Of a stretch of 64,000 bases of DNA, positions 1 through 9,790 are shown in pieces. Under the pieces are notes generated by a model. The model worked only from the letters and a program-made list of their open reading frames with translations. It was not told the origin of the DNA and made no database searches. Every line of letters begins with the position of its first letter. The first letter of the stretch is position 1. The position numbers were made by a program, and so were the translations under genes. The stretch covers positions 62,001 through 126,000 of the forward strand of contig NZ_JDTZ01000003.1 in NCBI RefSeq assembly GCF_000771225.1. Direction: 5' to 3'. The DNA is from Bifidobacterium pseudolongum subsp. pseudolongum DSM 20099 (GTDB lineage: Bacteria > Actinomycetota > Actinomycetes > Actinomycetales > Bifidobacteriaceae).

Positions 1-11
1 GATGGGCTGTT

Positions 12-1349
12 ATGGATAAGCAGCAAGAGTTCGCGCTCCGTACCGTTGAGGAGCGCGACGTACGTTTTATTCGCCTGTGGTTCACCGACGTGCTGGGCAC
101 CTTGAAATCAGTGGCGATTGCGCCTGCGGAGCTGGAGGCGGCGTTCGAGGAGGGCATCGGGTTCGACGGCTCGGCCATCGAGGGCATGACGCGCGTCTCC
201 GAAGACGACATGATCGTCAAGCCCGACCCGAGCACATTCCAGATCCTGCCGTGGCGCGGAGGCCCGCAAGGCACGGCGCGCATGTTCTGCGACGTGCTCA
301 CGCCCGAAGGCGAACCCTCGCTCGCCGACCCGCGCCATGTGCTCAAGCGCGCGCTGTCCAAGGCGAAGGACAAAGGTTTCACGTTCTATGTGCACCCCGA
401 GATCGAGTTCTACCTGTTCGAGCGCCAGGACGACTATTCGCAGCCGCCCGTGCCGATCGACCAAGGCGGCTATTTCGACCATGTGCCGCGCAGTCCCGGC
501 ATGGATTTCCGCCGCGCGACCGTCAACATGCTCGAACAGATGGGCATCTCGGTCGAATACTCGCACCATGAGGCGGGGCCCGGCCAGAACGAGATCGACC
601 TGCGGTACGCCGATGCACTGACGATCGCCGACAACATCATGACGTTCCGCACGGTGGTCAAGGAGATCTCGCTCGAACGCGGCATCCATGCGAGCTTTAT
701 GCCCAAGCCGCTCGCCAACGAGCCGGGCTCCGGCATGCACACGCATCTGAGCCTGTTCGAAGGCGATGCGAACGCGTTCTACGAGGCAGGCCAGGAATTC
801 AACATGTCGATCACCGCGCGCCAGTTCGCCGCCGGCATCCTGCACCATGCCGCCGAGATCTGCGCGATCACCGACCAGTTCGTCAACTCGTACAAGCGCC
901 TGTGGGGCGGCAACGAGGCGCCGAGCTACATCTGCTGGGGGCACAACAACCGTTCCGCGCTGCTGCGCATCCCGCAGTACAAGCCGGGCAAGGGCAATTC
1001 CGCACGCATCGAGTTCCGTGCGCTCGACCCGGGCGCCAACCCGTACCTCGCCTATTCGGTGCTGCTCGCAGCCGGCCTTGACGGCATCGAACAGAAGATG
1101 CAGCTGGGCGAACCGACGAGCGACGACGTGTGGGAGCTCACCGACGCCGAACGTCAGGCCATGGGCATCCAGCCGCTTCCCGAATCGCTCGACGAGGCGC
1201 TGCGCATCATGGAGAAGTCCGATTTCGTGGCCGATGTGCTCGGCGAGCACGTCTTCGAGTACTTCATCCGCAACAAGCGCAAGGAGTGGGAGGAGTACCG
1301 CGGACAGGTCACCCCCTTCGAGCTCAAGGAATACCTCGCCAAGCTCTGA
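12..1349 (+). CDS. glnA: Glutamine synthetase, type I
   Basis: Catalyses ATP-dependent amidation of glutamate to glutamine in the cytosol. The 445-residue length fits GS-I-alpha/GlnA2-type enzymes. Visible signatures are GPGQNEID near residue 188 (metal-binding Glu), KPLANEPGSGMHTH near 233, and NSYKRLWGGNEAP near 290-303 (ATP and glutamate binding). The region where adenylylated enzymes carry the NLYDLP tyrosine loop reads SDDVWELTDAERQ (about 368-380), so adenylylation control is unlikely. That last point is inference. The ATG at 12 is the first start in the window; little upstream sequence is available, so a promoter cannot be assessed. Confidence 0.95.
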   Translation: MDKQQEFALRTVEERDVRFIRLWFTDVLGTLKSVAIAPAELEAAFEEGIGFDGSAIEGMTRVSEDDMIVKPDPSTFQILPWRGGPQGTARMFCDVLTPEGEPSLADPRHVLKRALSKAKDKGFTFYVHPEIEFYLFERQDDYSQPPVPIDQGGYFDHVPRSPGMDFRRATVNMLEQMGISVEYSHHEAGPGQNEIDLRYADALTIADNIMTFRTVVKEISLERGIHASFMPKPLANEPGSGMHTHLSLFEGDANAFYEAGQEFNMSITARQFAAGILHHAAEICAITDQFVNSYKRLWGGNEAPSYICWGHNNRSALLRIPQYKPGKGNSARIEFRALDPGANPYLAYSVLLAAGLDGIEQKMQLGEPTSDDVWELTDAERQAMGIQPLPESLDEALRIMEKSDFVADVLGEHVFEYFIRNKRKEWEEYRGQVTPFELKEYLAKL

Positions 1350-1370
1350 GGGTGTTGTAAGCAATCGTGT

Positions 1371-1687
1371 GTGGGTGAGAACGGTGTGCCATTGTCCCGA
1401 AAGACGATCGGAACGTACCGGACGCATATAGGCTGGATGCCACAAGACATTCCCGTGATCCCCGGTTTTACCGTGCATGAGTCGGTGTCGTACCATGCAT
1501 GGCTGGGGAAAGTGCCGGAGCCCCAGATGGATGAGAGCTGTTCGACCATGTCGTGGTATTGCATGAAGGCCGAATGCTGTGGCAGGGTGCTATGGCGGAC
1601 TATCTCGGCATCGCTGGAGGCCCGGCTCCGACCGCGGCATATGACGCCTTCAACGTCATCCTCGACGGGCAGGGGGATGACCGGTGA
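1371..1687 (+). pseudogene. Remnant of an ABC-transporter ATP-binding protein
   Basis: Two pieces of an ABC ATPase can be read in different frames. From 1371 a segment with IGWMPQDIPVIPGFTVHESV resembles the Q-loop region that follows Walker A. From 1535 to the TGA at 1685-1687, another frame reads ELFDHVVVLHEGRMLWQG and then a typical ABC-ATPase tail ending GQGDDR. Walker A, the signature motif and Walker B are all missing, so there is an N-terminal truncation plus an internal deletion and frame change. The stop overlaps a GTG at 1684, the usual coupling of ATPase and permease genes, which supports a former operon. Confidence 0.75.
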
Positions 1688-2170
1688 ATGGCCTCGCGAA
1701 CGATCCCGCACGCCTGCATGTGCAAAGCCGCTTGGGACCTGTCGGCGGTGCGAAAAGGGCAGGTGTTCCAATACCCCAACGCCCATTCGCATTGGGGCAT
1801 CGGGCGCGAGCTGCTGCCGACAATGGTATGGGGGATGGCCTGCATGGCCGTCATGCAAGGCCTCTGCGCGCGGTATGCGCCCCGGTGCTCACGTATACCG
1901 CGTTGGCGGTGCTGTGCATCGCGGTGTTGGAGGTGGCGCATGTTATTGGACGCCTATACCGATTTCGCGCCGACCGAGATCGATGGATGCGGCATAACGG
2001 AGACCTTGCCGGCCTACCAATGGGCTGTCGGGGCGCTGGACAGGCGGCTGAGCACAGTAGAGGAGGGCGCTGGTCCCGCGTTCGCTCCCCAAGACGCAGC
2101 GCGCATTTCACGCGCGATCAGCGACGCGCGCGCGGAATGCCGGGCGCAAGCCATGAAGCGGGGGGACTGA
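1684..2170 (+). pseudogene. Decayed membrane-protein gene, probably an ABC permease
   Basis: No single frame gives a convincing protein. One frame reads IGRELLPTMVWGMACMAVMQGLC (hydrophobic, given by position about 1799-1867), another gives LTYTALAVLCIAVLEVAHVI (about 1888-1947), and a third stretch (about 1940-2167) gives a soluble-looking tail ending AQAMKRGD. The alternation of plausible hydrophobic segments between frames suggests several frameshifts in a permease that accompanied the ATPase remnant. I infer the family from context only. No intact product is expected. Confidence 0.5.
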
Positions 2171-2388
2171 TGGCGTTATGGTGCAAGGCGCATCATGCCT
2201 GGTTCGCAGGCATCGCGCTGCTTGCGGCGGTGACCGCCGAGCTATGTTTTGGGGGACTACTCATCGGCAGGGCAGTCCCCGTTGGCGGTCCCCCCGACCT
2301 TGCCGCAACTGCTCGTGGTGCTCGCATTGGTCATCGTCATGGTATGGACGCCGGCACATCCCGAGCGCCGCATCGCATGACCACGTAG
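2170..2388 (+). pseudogene. Decayed small membrane-protein gene of the same former operon
   Basis: An ATG at 2170 overlaps the stop of the preceding remnant. It begins MALWCKAHHAWFAGIALLAA, a hydrophobic segment, and then loses coding character. Another frame continues with LPQLLVVLALVIVMVW and ends ERRIA at a TGA just before 2388. A single frameshift near 2250-2280 would join two transmembrane helices. It is probably the last gene of the broken ABC operon; its family is not recognised. Confidence 0.5.
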
Positions 2389-2392
2389 GCTG

Positions 2393-3334
2393 CTAGGCAC
2401 GCGGGTCGCCGAACCATCCCGAATAGATGATCGAGAAATTGCGGTTGCCGTAGGTGGAACACGCGTCGCCTTCGCCGGCGCCCGCTTCGAGCGCGGCGAG
2501 GTTGGGTTGGTATGGCGTATAGATGTACAGCAAGGCGGTGGCCGTGTTCTCGATGTAGACCTCCGAGCCGCCGCATGAGGCATCCGGGTTGAACCGCACA
2601 TAGTTGAGCGCGCCCGCATGGAACCCGTATTCGTCCTCGTGCCGCACGTAATACTGATAGCGTTCCGCCGAACCGAAGACCTGACGGAAGAACCCGGCAT
2701 ACTCCGGGTCGCAGCTGTCGTCGTCCGGGCAGCTCAACCCCATGGCGGCCTTGAACCGGAACTCGTTCGGGGCCTGCGTGGCGGTGACGAGCTGCTGTTC
2801 CTTCTGCAGCATCGTCAGGAGCACTTTCGGCGAGACGTTGCAGGCCACGGCGGCGTCGGCGATGATCGCGGACGCCTGCTGTTTGGACGATCCCTTGTAC
2901 TCGGCGCAGTAGTCACTCGCCGCACGTGGCTCGGTGCTGAACGCCGCGTTGCGCAGGCAGCCGCGTTCGGTGCACTCGGCGCCCTTCTCGTCAAGGAACG
3001 CCTGGATCTCCTTCTGGTTCATCGCGGAACCGTTGAAGAACTGCGTGTTCGAGATGATGTTGCCGGGGTTGAAATCGAACCGCTCCACCAGCTGCTGCTG
3101 TTCGGCGCGCGCCTGATGGACCTCGACGCGCCAGGAGACGAAGCGCACGAGGCTGATGACGAGCGCGAGCGCCGCAATCGAGGCGAGCAGCCCGATCGTG
3201 GCCAATGCCGTGCGCTGCCGCACGTTGCCATGTTTCCATGCACGAGTCACGGCCTTGGTCGTGGACCGTATGCGCTGGATGGGGTGGTGGCGCGTATGCG
3301 TGCCTTTGGATGGGGTGGTGTTGTTCGAAGCCAT
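2393..3334 (-). CDS. Membrane-anchored wall-associated protein, lysozyme/hemagglutinin-like
   Basis: The 313-residue protein has a basic N-terminus, one transmembrane helix at about residues 42-63, and an extracytoplasmic remainder. The motif FNPGNIISNTQFFNGSAMN (about 88-106) is typical of actinobacterial secreted proteins annotated as hemagglutinin or transglycosylase-like. A helix with LLTMLQKEQQLV (about 173-184) places Glu179 where lysozyme-like folds have the catalytic acid. Four or more cysteines (C120, C126, C143, C165) suggest disulphides. Muralytic activity is an inference, not shown. The ATG at 3334 was chosen because an upstream open extension lacks membrane-protein character and overlaps hrpA. 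Confidence 0.65.
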   Translation of the reverse strand: MASNNTTPSKGTHTRHHPIQRIRSTTKAVTRAWKHGNVRQRTALATIGLLASIAALALVISLVRFVSWRVEVHQARAEQQQLVERFDFNPGNIISNTQFFNGSAMNQKEIQAFLDEKGAECTERGCLRNAAFSTEPRAASDYCAEYKGSSKQQASAIIADAAVACNVSPKVLLTMLQKEQQLVTATQAPNEFRFKAAMGLSCPDDDSCDPEYAGFFRQVFGSAERYQYYVRHEDEYGFHAGALNYVRFNPDASCGGSEVYIENTATALLYIYTPYQPNLAALEAGAGEGDACSTYGNRNFSIIYSGWFGDPRA

Positions 3335-3371
3335 GGGGCCGTCCTTGGGAACCTTGTGGATTGCGCGTGGC

Positions 3372-6300
3372 TCAGCGCAGTGCCTTGGTGATGCGCTGCA
3401 CGCTGACCGGCTGGTTGGTGCCGAGTTCCTGCGCCCACAGTGAGACGTAGAACTCCTCGAGCATCCACCGTGCGCGGCTGGCCTTGGCCATTGACTCGTC
3501 GCGCGCGGAACCAGCCGGCAACGCCTTGGCACGTTCGAGCGCGGCATCCACGAGCTGTTTCGCCTCGTCGGCCTGCCATGCCCAGCGCACATCGCGGTTC
3601 TTGTCGGTCTTCGCTTTGCCCAGGCGCATCAGGTCGGCGCGCAGGTATACGGGGATGCGCGGCAGGGCGAGCGGGGGTGTGCGTCCGATGAACCCGGGGT
3701 TCACGAGCGTGGCGGCGTGTTCGCGCACCGATTGCAGCACCGAGAGCATCGGCAGGTCGGCCACTCCGGAGACGGCCTTTTCCACCTGCGCGTACTGTGT
3801 GAGGATCTCCACCACGTCTTTGGCCACGGCGTAGACAGTGTCTTCGTACACCTGCTCCACGCCGGCCACGGCCTGGTCGAGCGCGTCGTCGGAGTCGACC
3901 TTGTCGATGTCGGGCAGCAGACGTTTGACGGCGGCGAGCTGCAGGTCGTCGACGAGCGCGGCGGTGGACTTGTACGGCGCGGCGGCCAGGCGCAGCGTCT
4001 CGGCGCCGAGCCAGCGTGATGAGATGCGTTCGCCGGGCAGCTTGAGCCGGTCGAGCGCCGCATGCCATAGCAGATCGGCGCGTGATTGCGTGGTGGCGCC
4101 GGCCTTGTGCAGCAGGTTCGCCTGCGTGACGGCCTTGCCCTCGTCGGCCGCGCGCTCGGCCTGCTTGCGCACCACGGTGCGGGCCGAAGCCTGCGCTTGG
4201 CTTGCGAACCGGCGCTGCAGGTCCTCAAGCGTTTTGCCGCTCGCCACGCGTTTGACCGCATTCGGCGCATTCCGCCGGCCACGCTCGCGTTTGGGGCGTG
4301 GCGCGGGCTGCTCGATCACGAATGTCATGCGTAGGTACGGCGGCAGTTTGGGCATCAGCCCGTCGAGCACCTCGGGGTGGATTTGCGCGCCGACTACACT
4401 GATCGCGGCCTGCGTGAACACATGCGCGAAATCGGGCCAGGGGCCGCCGTCCGGCGTCTCGGCCGGCTGTTCGCGCGTGCCCGAACCCGGGTCGGCAGGG
4501 TAATGTGCGTCGATCCAATCCTCGATTTTGGCGGCCGTGTCGGGCGCCGGCACGAACTGCACGCGCAGCTGCTTCGGCAGCGCCTTGATCATCGCCACAA
4601 TGAGCTCATTGCGCAAGCCCGGCACGTTCCAGCTGAACTGCGCGGCGCTGATGCGCGAGAGCGCGGTCATCGGGATGTGCACGCTCACGCCGTCGTCCGG
4701 ATCCGCCGTGTCGTAGATATAGCTCAAGCGCAGCGACAGCACGGTCCCATCCGATCCGACGGTGGTCCAATGGTCGGGGAAGTCGTCCAGGCTCACCGAT
4801 TCGACGTCGTTGAGGCGTTCCACCTCCTCGGGGTCGAAATCGAGCAGGGTGGGGTGTTCTCCGTGCTCCGTCTTCCACCAGCGAGCCAGCTCGGCCACGT
4901 TCGTCACGTCTTGCGGCACGACACGCTGGTAGAAGTCGTAGAGGTCCTCGTCGCTCACCGTCTGGGCGATCTGGCGTGTACGGCTCGCGTCGTCCTGCGC
5001 GTCTTCGACGATCGCACGGTTGCGCGCGATGAACCCGTCGTGGGGGAAGCGCTGCTGGATGTCGCCTTCCACAAGGCCCTGCCTCAGCAGGAAATCACGG
5101 GCTTCCAGCGGATTGATGCGCCCCCACTGCACATGCTTGCCGCGCACGATCGGCAGGCCATACAGCAGCACCGTGGCTTCGGCGACCGCGCTGCCGCGCG
5201 AAGCGGACCAGTGCGGGTTCGCATACGTGGTGCGCGTGAGGTCCTTGGCGAGCGGTTCGGCCCATGCCGGGTCGATCTGCGCGCAGTATCGCGCCCACAG
5301 GCGTCCCGTCTCCACGAGTTCGGTCGTCATGATCCACGGCGGTGTCGAAGAGGAGGTCGCGGAAGCGGGGAAAATCGCGAAATGCGTGCCGCGTGCGCCC
5401 TGATAGTCGTTCTTTGCCATCTTCTGGGCGCGTTTGAGCGCACGGGCGCGGGCGGCTCCCTTGAGATTCGCGTAAGCCGAGGCCTTCGGCTCGCGCACCA
5501 CCTGCATGCCGAGCATCGACAGTAGGCCGGCGAGCATCGACGTGTGGATGCCCTGCGCGTCCCACGAACAGCACAGCGAGTGTGCGGCCTGCTGGTTGAT
5601 CGGCAGCGCGCGGATCCGCTCGTCAGGGCGGCTGACGGGAATGGGCTCGCCCACGGTGAACTTGAGCTCGCGGCACAGCGACCGCAGTTGCGAGACGAGG
5701 TCCTTCCACTGGCGCATGCGCAGGAAGTGCAGATATTCGGTTTTGCACAGCCGGCGCAACGCGTTGTTGCTCAGTTCGCCGTCGGCGCCGTACGCGCGGT
5801 CCCACAGATTGAGCGCTGTCAGGAAATCGCTCATGGTGTCCGCGTAGCGGTTGTGCAGGCGGTCCGCTTCATCGCGTTTGTCTTCGGGACGTTCGCGTGG
5901 ATCCTGCAGGCTCAGGAACGCCACGATCACGATCAGCGCGGCAAGCGTGTTCGGGGTCGTGGCATGTGCCGCCTCGATGAGCATACGGCCCAAGCGCACG
6001 TCGATCGGGATGCGCGCGAGCTGTCGGCCGATATGCGTGAGGCGGATCTGCCCGCGCTTGCGCGAGATCGCACGCAGTTCGGTGAGCTCGTTGAAACCGT
6101 CGGAGACCGCCTTCATGTCCGGCGGGTCGATGAACCCGAATCCGGTGATGTCCTCGGCCGTCCTCGCCACGCCGACCGACAGCATGTGGAGCACCACGGC
6201 GCCGAGCGACGTGCGCAGGATCTCCGGTTCGGTGAACCGCGGGCGGCTCTCATAATCCTCGGCCGAATACAGGCGGATCGCGATGCCGTCGGCGATACGG

Positions 6301-7421
6301 CCGCAACGGCCCGCGCGCTGGTCCGCGCTCGCCTGCGAAATCGGCTCGATCGGCAGGCGCTGCACCTTGGCCGTCTTCGAATACCGTGAGATGCGCGCCG
6401 TGCCCGGATCCACCACATACCGGATGCCCGGCACGGTGAGCGATGTCTCCGCCACATTGGTGGCAATCACAATGCGCTGGTGCCGGTGCGACTCGAACAC
6501 GCGGTGCTGGTCCTTCGCGCTCAGACGCGCGAACAGCGGCATGATCTCTATCGCGTCAGGCCTGCGCATGTCCGCGCACCGCGGGCCGAAGGCATGGCGG
6601 ATCGACTGTTCGAAATCGCGGATGTCGCGCTCGCCGGACGCGAAGACGAGGATGTCGCGCGGGCCTTGGTCGTGCGCCGAGATGGTCACGAGTTCGACGC
6701 ATGCACGCGCCACGGCCGTGGGCATGTCCATCGCCTCGGTGTCCGGATTGCCGGCGTCTGTGCCGGACGCGCGGTCGGCGAACCCCGGCACATGGCTCAT
6801 CAGCGTGGGCAGGCCACCGAGGGGCTCATAGCAGATCGTGACGGGGTAGGTGCGCCCCGAGACCTCGATGACCGGCACGGGCTTGCGCAGCGCGTCTTCG
6901 AAGTGCTTTTGGAACTTGACCGAGTCGATCGTGGCCGAAGTCACGATGAGCTTGAGATCGGGCCGTTTTGGCAGCAGCGCGGTGAGATAGCCGAGCAGGA
7001 AGTCGATGTTGAGCGTGCGCTCATGTGCCTCGTCAATCACGATCGTGTCGTAGCGGCTCAGGTTCGGGTCGCGTTGGATCTGCGCGAGCAGGATGCCGTC
7101 GGTCACCACGCGCAGGCGCGTCTTCGGTGAGCTTTCATCGGTGAAACGCACCTGATAGCCCACTTCGTCGCCCAGCCGCACGCCGAGTTCGCTCGCGATG
7201 CGTTCGGCCACGGTACGCGCGGCGAGCCTGCGCGGCTGCGTGTGCACAATCTGGTGGCCGTGCGTGCCGCGGCCGAGTTCGAGCAGGATTTTCGGCAGCT
7301 GTGTCGTCTTGCCGGAGCCGGTCTGGCCCGAGACGATGACGACCTGTGACGACTGCACCGCCTCGCGGATCGCCTGACGTGCGCCGCTGACCGGCAGTTC
7401 TTCTGGATATTCGAATTTCAT
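3372..7421 (-). CDS. hrpA: ATP-dependent RNA helicase HrpA (DEAH box)
   Basis: A 1349-residue superfamily 2 helicase close to the usual length of about 1300 for HrpA. Walker A GQTGSGKTTQL lies at about 32-42 and the Walker B DEAHER near 130. Motif VI QRAGRCGR follows in the second RecA domain, then the helicase-associated HA2/OB regions and the long HrpA-specific C-terminal domain (DUF3418-like). E. coli HrpA acts on stalled ribosomes and mRNA processing; a similar role here is by homology. It starts at the ATG at 7421 and is followed, 37 bp downstream on the same strand, by the wall-associated protein gene. Confidence 0.95.
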   Translation of the reverse strand: MKFEYPEELPVSGARQAIREAVQSSQVVIVSGQTGSGKTTQLPKILLELGRGTHGHQIVHTQPRRLAARTVAERIASELGVRLGDEVGYQVRFTDESSPKTRLRVVTDGILLAQIQRDPNLSRYDTIVIDEAHERTLNIDFLLGYLTALLPKRPDLKLIVTSATIDSVKFQKHFEDALRKPVPVIEVSGRTYPVTICYEPLGGLPTLMSHVPGFADRASGTDAGNPDTEAMDMPTAVARACVELVTISAHDQGPRDILVFASGERDIRDFEQSIRHAFGPRCADMRRPDAIEIMPLFARLSAKDQHRVFESHRHQRIVIATNVAETSLTVPGIRYVVDPGTARISRYSKTAKVQRLPIEPISQASADQRAGRCGRIADGIAIRLYSAEDYESRPRFTEPEILRTSLGAVVLHMLSVGVARTAEDITGFGFIDPPDMKAVSDGFNELTELRAISRKRGQIRLTHIGRQLARIPIDVRLGRMLIEAAHATTPNTLAALIVIVAFLSLQDPRERPEDKRDEADRLHNRYADTMSDFLTALNLWDRAYGADGELSNNALRRLCKTEYLHFLRMRQWKDLVSQLRSLCRELKFTVGEPIPVSRPDERIRALPINQQAAHSLCCSWDAQGIHTSMLAGLLSMLGMQVVREPKASAYANLKGAARARALKRAQKMAKNDYQGARGTHFAIFPASATSSSTPPWIMTTELVETGRLWARYCAQIDPAWAEPLAKDLTRTTYANPHWSASRGSAVAEATVLLYGLPIVRGKHVQWGRINPLEARDFLLRQGLVEGDIQQRFPHDGFIARNRAIVEDAQDDASRTRQIAQTVSDEDLYDFYQRVVPQDVTNVAELARWWKTEHGEHPTLLDFDPEEVERLNDVESVSLDDFPDHWTTVGSDGTVLSLRLSYIYDTADPDDGVSVHIPMTALSRISAAQFSWNVPGLRNELIVAMIKALPKQLRVQFVPAPDTAAKIEDWIDAHYPADPGSGTREQPAETPDGGPWPDFAHVFTQAAISVVGAQIHPEVLDGLMPKLPPYLRMTFVIEQPAPRPKRERGRRNAPNAVKRVASGKTLEDLQRRFASQAQASARTVVRKQAERAADEGKAVTQANLLHKAGATTQSRADLLWHAALDRLKLPGERISSRWLGAETLRLAAAPYKSTAALVDDLQLAAVKRLLPDIDKVDSDDALDQAVAGVEQVYEDTVYAVAKDVVEILTQYAQVEKAVSGVADLPMLSVLQSVREHAATLVNPGFIGRTPPLALPRIPVYLRADLMRLGKAKTDKNRDVRWAWQADEAKQLVDAALERAKALPAGSARDESMAKASRARWMLEEFYVSLWAQELGTNQPVSVQRITKALR

Positions 7422-7485
7422 GAGGGGAAACGGTCACTCTTTCAATGGGAAGCCATGGGAAGCAATCGGTCGGATTGGCGGTGGC

Positions 7486-8118
7486 TCACGGCAGGCGGTG
7501 GACTTCGATGACGCGGTAGCCTTTCGAACTCGCGTGCTTGGCCACCGTGAACGTGCCGGGAAGGGCTTGCCCCAGCCAACGCATCAGCGAATCGGACCCG
7601 AGGTTTTTCTGGACCACGAGATACGCGTATCCGTCGGGAGCGAGCCGCGGCAGCCATGTCATAAGCAGCGTGTGCAGCTCCTGCTTGCCGATGCGGATCG
7701 GTGGGTTCGACCAGATGAGCTCGAACTCGAGTCCCTCGGGCACATCAGCGGCCTCACCGGCGTGGATGTTCGTGCAGCCGTTGAGCGCCGCGTTGCGTTC
7801 GGTCAGCTCGATCGCGCGTTCATTGACATCAATCGCGTAGACGTCGGCTTCGGGGGATTCGAGCGCGAGCGCGAGGCTGATGGCGCCCCAGCCGCAGCCG
7901 ATGTCGAGGAAATCGCCGTGCGCGGGCGGCGTCGGCGCATGACGGAGCAGCACGGACGTGCCGAGGTCCACGCGGCCGCCCGAAAAGACGCCGTTCGATG
8001 TCTCCACGTCGGCCTCGTGGCCGCGCAGCGTCACATGCTTTTCATGCCGCACGTCCGCCGACGAAGGCGACGCGGTGAAATACTGTTCCGCCTGCTTGTG
8101 TGGGTCCTGTGCGTTCAT
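7486..8118 (-). CDS. Class I SAM-dependent methyltransferase, RsmC/RlmG-like
   Basis: A 210-residue protein with the small-methyltransferase fold: SAM-binding LDIGCGWG at 71-78 and the N6-adenine/N2-guanine-type motif SNPPIR at about 137-142. This matches the C-terminal catalytic half of RsmC and RlmG, which make m2G in rRNA; the N-terminal pseudo-methyltransferase half of E. coli RsmC is absent, as is common in Gram-positives. The exact rRNA target cannot be read from sequence. The start at 8118 (MNAQDP) was preferred over an upstream extension that runs through the hflX promoter on the opposite strand. Confidence 0.8.
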   Translation of the reverse strand: MNAQDPHKQAEQYFTASPSSADVRHEKHVTLRGHEADVETSNGVFSGGRVDLGTSVLLRHAPTPPAHGDFLDIGCGWGAISLALALESPEADVYAIDVNERAIELTERNAALNGCTNIHAGEAADVPEGLEFELIWSNPPIRIGKQELHTLLMTWLPRLAPDGYAYLVVQKNLGSDSLMRWLGQALPGTFTVAKHASSKGYRVIEVHRLP

Positions 8119-8146
8119 GGCGCCTCGTTTCGGTTCTGGTGTATAC

Positions 8147-8175
8147 TTGCGTGTCTGCTGCTTTTCGATGATAGT
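8147..8175 (+). promoter_or_regulatory. Candidate sigma-70-type promoter for hflX
   Basis: TTGCGT (8147-8152) and GATAGT (8170-8175) are separated by 17 bases and lie 40 bases before the TTG start of hflX, between the divergent methyltransferase gene and hflX. Pattern match only. Confidence 0.45.
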
Positions 8176-8214
8176 AAGGCAGACGTAAGTTTTCACGAAC
8201 AGTGTGAGGTGTCT

Positions 8215-9732
8215 TTGACCGAATCGACCCAACCATGGCAGGGTGACCAGAAATTGATGGACCGGGATGCACAGGGCGCGCATGGCCTGCTCGCCGACCA
8301 ATCCGACGTGCTGCTCGACGACGACGGCATGGGTGCGCAGGCGGACGACGAGATCTGGCGTGAGCGCGAATCACGCAACCAGCTCAAGCATGTGGTGGGC
8401 TTGGGCGAGCTCGAGGACGTCACCGAAGTCGAATACCGCAAGGTGCGCCTTGAGCGCGTGGTGCTCGTGGGGGTCTGGTCGTCACGCAACGGGTCGCAGC
8501 GCGAGGCCGAGGAATCCTTGCGCGAGCTCGCCGCGCTCGCCGGGACGGCAGGCGCGCAGGTATGCGACGCCGTGTTGCAGCACCGGTACCGCCCTGATTC
8601 CTCCACGTATGTGGGGGCGGGCAAGGCGAAGGAAATCGCGCAGATCGTGGCGGCGAACGACGCCGATACGATCATCGTGGACGACGACCTGCCGCCCAGC
8701 CAACGCCGTGCGCTCGAAGACGCCACGAAGGTGAAGGTCGTGGACCGCACCGCGGTGATCCTCGACATCTTCGCGCAGCACGCCACGTCGCGCGAAGGCA
8801 AGGCGCAGGTCGAGCTCGCGCAGCTGCAGTACATGCTGCCCCGCCTGCGTGGTTGGGGCGCGGCGCTGTCCCGGCAGGCGGGCGGCCGCGCCGCCGGCGC
8901 CGATGGTGGCATCGGCTCGCGTGGTCCCGGCGAGACGAAGATCGAGATGGACCGGCGTGTCATCCGCACGCGCATCGCACGCCTGCGCAGGCAGATCGCG
9001 CAGATGGCGCCGGCGCGCGAGGTCAAGCGCGGCTCGCGCAAGCGGTATGCGCTGCCCACGATTTCGGTCGTCGGGTATACGAACGCGGGCAAATCGTCGC
9101 TGACGAACCGGCTCACCGGTTCGGATGAGCTCGTGGAGAACGCGCTGTTCGCCACGCTCGACACCGCCGTGCGACGTGCGCGCGCGAAGGACGGCCGGTT
9201 CTACGCCTATGTGGACACGGTCGGGTTTGTGCGCCGGCTGCCCACGCAGCTCATCGAGGCGTTCAAGTCGACGCTCGAGGAGATTGGCGAATCGGACGTG
9301 ATGGTGCACGTCGTGGACGCCTCGCACCCAGATCCGTTCGGGCAGATCGACGCGGTGAACGAAGTCCTCAAGACCATCGACGGCGTGGACCGGCTGCCCG
9401 TCGTCACCGTGTTCAACAAGGTCGATCTGATCGATGCCGTGACGCGCGAGCGCCTCGAACAGCTTGCTCCGGGCGCGTTCTTCGTCTCCTCGGTCACCGG
9501 CGAGGGCGTCGACGCGCTGCGCGCGCAGATCGAGGGGATGCTGCCGGCGCCGGGCGTGCATGTGGAGGCGCTGCTGCCCTACACGGCCGGTTCGCTCGTC
9601 TCGCAGATCCGCGAATACGGCAATGTGGACGCGGTGGAATACCGCGACACCGGCATCCTTCTGCAGGCGGACGTGGACGAGCGGCTCGCCGCGCGGATCA
9701 TGGACCAAGCGCTCGAGGATCCTGTGGACTGA
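8215..9732 (+). CDS. hflX: Ribosome-associated GTPase HflX
   Basis: A GTPase of about 505 residues with the HflX N-terminal domain (including the YVGAGKAKEI region and the glycine-rich GGIGSRGPGETKIEMDRR linker), then the G domain: G1 GYTNAGKSSL near 286, G3 DTVGFV near 334 and G4 NKVD near 401. HflX splits stalled or hibernating 70S ribosomes. The TTG at 8215 is preferred because GTGAGG lies about six bases upstream; the alternative is the ATG at 8257, 14 codons later, with a more distant purine stretch. The reading frame stays open far upstream but is antisense to the methyltransferase there. Confidence 0.92.
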   Translation: MTESTQPWQGDQKLMDRDAQGAHGLLADQSDVLLDDDGMGAQADDEIWRERESRNQLKHVVGLGELEDVTEVEYRKVRLERVVLVGVWSSRNGSQREAEESLRELAALAGTAGAQVCDAVLQHRYRPDSSTYVGAGKAKEIAQIVAANDADTIIVDDDLPPSQRRALEDATKVKVVDRTAVILDIFAQHATSREGKAQVELAQLQYMLPRLRGWGAALSRQAGGRAAGADGGIGSRGPGETKIEMDRRVIRTRIARLRRQIAQMAPAREVKRGSRKRYALPTISVVGYTNAGKSSLTNRLTGSDELVENALFATLDTAVRRARAKDGRFYAYVDTVGFVRRLPTQLIEAFKSTLEEIGESDVMVHVVDASHPDPFGQIDAVNEVLKTIDGVDRLPVVTVFNKVDLIDAVTRERLEQLAPGAFFVSSVTGEGVDALRAQIEGMLPAPGVHVEALLPYTAGSLVSQIREYGNVDAVEYRDTGILLQADVDERLAARIMDQALEDPVD

Positions 9733-9790
9733 TGCGGCGCCGGCCGTGGCCTACACCGCCGCGGCCGGCACACGCCGCCCCTTTATCGCA

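Noticed and set aside
108-1496. Long minus-strand open frame opposite glnA (462 codons)
   Set aside because: Antisense shadow of a high-GC gene; its translation is Arg/His-rich with no domain, and glnA is certain.
4377-5525. 382-codon + strand frame inside hrpA
   Set aside because: Antisense shadow; no ribosome site or domain.
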